Origin: Spirochaetaceae bacterium
GTDB lineage: Bacteria > Spirochaetota > Spirochaetia > Treponematales > Breznakiellaceae
Direction: 5' to 3'
Assembly: GCA_031290205.1 (NCBI GenBank)
Contig: JAITNZ010000116.1
Location: forward strand, 1 to 6,778
Length of the DNA stretch: 6,778 bases
The notes under the pieces are model-generated. The model was given only the letters and a program-made list of their open reading frames with translations, made no database searches and was not told the DNA's origin. The stretch's first letter is position 1; each line of letters starts with the position of its first letter. Of this stretch, positions 4,166-6,778 are shown piece by piece. The position numbers and the translations under genes were made by a program.

Positions 4166-6640
4166 ATGCATTTTACTGAACTCCCCGTTTACAAACATAA
4201 AGAGTTAATTTTACAGGCGCTCTCGGAAAACCAAGTCGTCGTCGTCGAAAGCCCCACCGGCTCCGGCAAAACCACTCAGCTTCCCGTTATCCTCTACGAC
4301 GCGGGATTCGCGCGGAACGGGATGATAGGCGTTACCCAGCCGCGCCGTATCGCCGCCCTCTCGGTAAGCGAATTCCTCGCCCGCCAGCTCGGCACCAAAT
4401 TCCCCGGACTCGTCGGCTATAAGATGCGCTTTGCCGACTTGACCGACCACTCGACGAAAATCAAGATCATGACCGACGGCATACTCCTCCAAGAGATGAA
4501 GCTCGACCCCTGGCTTTCAAAGTATGACTGCCTGATCGTTGACGAAGCGCACGAGCGGAGCCTCACTATCGACTTCATCCTCGGACTCGTCAAGCGGATT
4601 ATCGAAACAAGGCGCGAATTCAAGGTGATAATCTCGTCTGCGACGATAAACGCGCAGGTTTTTTCGGAATACTTTTCAGAATGCCCCGTCGTCCGCATCG
4701 ACGCAGTAACCTATCCGGTTACGCTCGTTTACGACCCCCCGCCGGCGCTCTCGTCCCGTAACGCGGCAGGGGAGCTGCTCCTCGAAAAGATAGTCGGCAT
4801 CACCGACCGGTTTTTGCACGAAAAGCGCGGCGGCGACATCCTCATTTTCCTCTCCGGCGAAAAGGTCATCAAGGACTGCATGGGGCGGCTCGCCCTCTCG
4901 CCCTTCGGTAAAAAGCTCCACCTCGTGCCGCTTTACGGGCGGCTCGGCAAGGAGGAGCAGGAGCGCGTTTTTGAAAAAGCCCCCTGGGGCAAAACCAAAG
5001 TGGTGATTGCGACGAATATCGCCGAAACTTCGATAACCATCGACGGTATCACCGCCGTCATCGATTCGGGGCTCTCCAAGCTGAACTTCTATAGCCCCCG
5101 GAATTTTACTTCGAGCCTCGTCGAAGGTCCCATCTCGAAGGCGTCGGCAAACCAGCGCAAGGGGCGCGCGGGGCGCACGCGAGAGGGAAGCTGCTACCGG
5201 CTCTATGCGCGCAAGGATTTTGAAAGCCGCCCGCTCTTCACCACCGAAGAAATCTACCGCACCGACCTCTCCGAAGTCGTCCTCGAAATGGCTGACCTCG
5301 GCATCAGCGCCTTCGAGGACTTCGACTTCGTTTCGCCGCCTGAGCGCGAAGGGCTTATCTCCGCCGTCGAGACCCTCAATCTGCTGGGCGCGCTCGAGCC
5401 CGACAACAGCCTCTCGAAAACCGGCAACATGATGACGCGCTTCCCCCTCGCGCCGCGCCAGTCGCGTATCATCGTCGAGGCTATCCTCCACTATCCCGAC
5501 GTTACGGCGGAAACGATCGTCGCCGCGGCGTTTCTTTCAACGTCGAGCCCCTACATCCTCCCGCCGGGCGAAGAAACCGACGCCCGCCGCGCCCACCACA
5601 GCTTCCGCGACAAGGACGGCGACTTCGTCAGCTACCTAAAGCTCTATAACGCTTACAAAGTGGCGCAAAGCAAGGCTCATTTTTGCCAAAAATACTATCT
5701 TGATGAGCGGGCGATGGCGGAAATTGCCAACGTTATCGAACAGCTCGAACTTATCGTCTCGGAGATGGGCGTCCCCATCCTGTCGGGGGGCAGCATCGAG
5801 GACTACCTGACCGCCGTTTCGCGCGGGCTGATTCAATTTGTCTGCGTCCGTCAGGGGCGCGAACTCTACCGGAGCCTCACCGCCGACCACATTCTGATTC
5901 ATCCGGGCTCCGTGATGTTCAAAATGGACCCCGAATACATAGTCGCCGGTGAAATTATCCGCACAGCGCGTATGTATGCCTCGTCGGTGTCGCCGCTTTC
6001 CCGCTCCGCACTCGAAAAAATCGGCGGAAACCTGATTGGCAGGCTTGGATATGCGAAATCGAAGGGCGGAAAAGCCCAAAGACCGGTTAAAGTTGAGCAA
6101 AATTGGACGAACAGCATCAAAATCGGCGCGGAAGTATTCGAAATCACGACGTTTAAGGGCAAAAAACTCGTCCGCCTGCCCTGGGAGCGGCTCTCGAAGG
6201 TGCTTTCAGACGTAGGTGAGGTGCTTTTCAAGGGGCTGCACGGCGTCATCCTCCTCCGCGACGGCTGCACGCTGCTTGACGGCGAAAAACTCAACCTGAT
6301 TCTCGCAATCGCTCCCACGCTGGACATAGACGGCGCGCTTAAGCGGACGGCATCCACCAAGAAATACACGGCGGCTAGTTTGCAGGCGCTGCTCGAAATC
6401 CTCCCCACCGTGCTCCGCCCGGCAATCGTGAAAAAAGAAAAGAAGGAGCTGGGCTTCATCTGCCTCACGACCGACGGCAGCGGCGCCTACCGCATCCGCT
6501 GCCTGCGCGGTTTCCACAATGCCTTGAACGAAAGCCTCTCCTCGCTAGAAAGCCTCATCGACGAACTCGACGAAGAAACCGACCTCGACGCGAAAAACAT
6601 CGTAAACACGGCATACCGGCGTCTATCGAATTACCTTTAG
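4166..6640 (+). CDS. hrpA: DEAH-box ATP-dependent RNA helicase, HrpA type
   Basis: The product (824 aa) is a DEAH/RHA-family helicase that moves 3' to 5' on RNA using NTP hydrolysis and acts in RNA or ribosome metabolism in the cytosol. Motifs, numbered from the chosen start: I PTGSGKTTQ (30-38), Ia TQPRRIAA (57-64), II DEAH (126-129), III SAT (158-160), V TNIAETS (283-289) and VI QRKGRAGR (330-337). The winged-helix/HA2 region follows at about 365-480. An OB-fold segment with HPGSVMF (579-585) lies at about 570-610. The last 200 residues or so are not assigned and contain a Lys-rich stretch and an acidic patch near the end. The N-terminal LPVYKHKELI resembles HrpA and DHX proteins more than HrpB, yet the length is near HrpB (809 in E. 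coli) and far below E. coli HrpA (1300). The hrpA symbol is therefore provisional. The gene is monocistronic here, divergent from clpS. Confidence 0.93.
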   Translation: MHFTELPVYKHKELILQALSENQVVVVESPTGSGKTTQLPVILYDAGFARNGMIGVTQPRRIAALSVSEFLARQLGTKFPGLVGYKMRFADLTDHSTKIKIMTDGILLQEMKLDPWLSKYDCLIVDEAHERSLTIDFILGLVKRIIETRREFKVIISSATINAQVFSEYFSECPVVRIDAVTYPVTLVYDPPPALSSRNAAGELLLEKIVGITDRFLHEKRGGDILIFLSGEKVIKDCMGRLALSPFGKKLHLVPLYGRLGKEEQERVFEKAPWGKTKVVIATNIAETSITIDGITAVIDSGLSKLNFYSPRNFTSSLVEGPISKASANQRKGRAGRTREGSCYRLYARKDFESRPLFTTEEIYRTDLSEVVLEMADLGISAFEDFDFVSPPEREGLISAVETLNLLGALEPDNSLSKTGNMMTRFPLAPRQSRIIVEAILHYPDVTAETIVAAAFLSTSSPYILPPGEETDARRAHHSFRDKDGDFVSYLKLYNAYKVAQSKAHFCQKYYLDERAMAEIANVIEQLELIVSEMGVPILSGGSIEDYLTAVSRGLIQFVCVRQGRELYRSLTADHILIHPGSVMFKMDPEYIVAGEIIRTARMYASSVSPLSRSALEKIGGNLIGRLGYAKSKGGKAQRPVKVEQNWTNSIKIGAEVFEITTFKGKKLVRLPWERLSKVLSDVGEVLFKGLHGVILLRDGCTLLDGEKLNLILAIAPTLDIDGALKRTASTKKYTAASLQALLEILPTVLRPAIVKKEKKELGFICLTTDGSGAYRIRCLRGFHNALNESLSSLESLIDELDEETDLDAKNIVNTAYRRLSNYL

Positions 6641-6656
6641 TGCCTGAGGCACTTTT
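6639..6656 (+). terminator. Weak intrinsic terminator at the helicase stop, made from a dispersed hairpin
   Basis: AGTGCC-TGA-GGCACT forms a 6-bp stem with a 3-nt loop directly over the last two bases of the stop codon, followed by TTTA. The stem is short and the T-run is only three to four bases, so termination would be weak. The same hairpin with a C-G in place of the T-A pair lies in each 72-bp repeat at 3591 and 3663. Confidence 0.35.
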
Positions 6657-6677
6657 ATGCCCATGCTAACGGCGTTT

Positions 6678-6711
6678 GCAGTCCCAACGGCGTAAGCAGG
6701 TTTGGGGCTGC
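6678..6711. repeat. Small inverted and direct repeats downstream of the helicase
   Basis: GCAGTCCCAA (6678-6687) pairs with TTGGGGCTGC (6702-6711) at 9 of 10 positions around a 14-nt loop. AACGGCGT occurs twice, 18 nt apart (6668 and 6686). Together with the hairpin at 6640 this region resembles a diverged, longer copy of the dispersed repeat seen at 3568-3735. Confidence 0.45.
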
Positions 6712-6778
6712 CTTCAGCAACGCCCAACAGAAAAAGCCCAAGAGCAAAGCGCGCGGTTAGAAGGATGGCAGCGAGCGC

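Larger units (their letters stand above)
6623..6778 (-). other. Partial minus-strand open frame with a hydrophobic segment, doubtful
   Basis: A minus-strand frame is open from the window edge to TAG at 6623-6625, overlapping the helicase 3' end by 18 nt. It encodes 51 residues: a hydrophobic stretch (ILLTARFALGLFLLGVAEG) that could span a membrane, then Ala/Val-rich sequence and a basic end. It might be the C-terminus of a convergent gene. However, it reads through the GTGCC hairpin, and both that hairpin and ACCGCGCG..TTT (translated TARF) also occur in the 72-bp repeats in the same order. The frame may therefore only be translated repeat DNA. I see no clear gene elsewhere in 6641-6778. Confidence 0.25.

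Noticed and set aside
4676..5491. Minus-strand 271-residue open frame
   Set aside because: It lies fully antisense to the helicase motor domain, is rich in Asp, Glu, Arg and Gly as expected of a shadow frame, and has no recognisable family.
6765..6778. Start of a plus-strand gene at ATG 6765
   Set aside because: GAAGG touches the ATG with no spacer and only four complete codons are visible, so nothing supports it.

Overview
The window holds a compact gene block on the minus strand, clpS, then clpA, then the first 60 codons of a gene recognised as ispH (lytB). A single large plus-strand gene for a DEAH-box RNA helicase of the HrpA type points the other way. The roughly 0.9 kb between them is packed with repeats and hairpins. 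Overall GC is moderately high. The IspH start (LGYCMGVRRAVDLA), a ClpS-ClpA pair beside a short HrpA-type helicase, and the repeat-rich spacer are compatible with a spirochaete such as a host-associated or termite-gut Treponema relative. That is a low-confidence inference and cannot be settled from this window.

Minus strand, 1-3226: clpS (99 aa) encodes the N-degron adaptor. It is followed after 12 nt by clpA (911 aa), the AAA+ unfoldase that ClpS feeds and that normally partners with ClpP, which is not in the window. The clpA stop overlaps the next start codon as ATGA, and that gene begins with the iron-sulfur cysteine signature of IspH, a late enzyme of the MEP isoprenoid pathway. Two low-complexity expansions stand out. 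One is an insert of about 150 residues between the two ATPase rings of ClpA, built partly from a 63-bp (21-residue) repeat. The other is a run of GGGGGAT-type heptamers just inside the ispH coding start.

Spacer, 3227-4165: in order it holds a large imperfect inverted repeat made of GTTCGTGNN triplets, just over two copies of a 72-bp tandem repeat containing small palindromes, an unidentified minus-strand ORF fragment without a start codon, and two GC-rich hairpins of a second family (ACCGCC...GGCGG).

Plus strand, 4166-6640: the helicase carries all DEAH/RHA motifs and a C-terminal region of about 200 residues that I cannot assign. Its stop codon sits in a hairpin that shares 18 of 21 bases with the hairpin of the 72-bp repeats and differs from it by a base-pair-preserving double change. 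This suggests that one dispersed repeat family flanks the gene on both sides. I found no CRISPR array, tRNA, rRNA, transposase or defence system.
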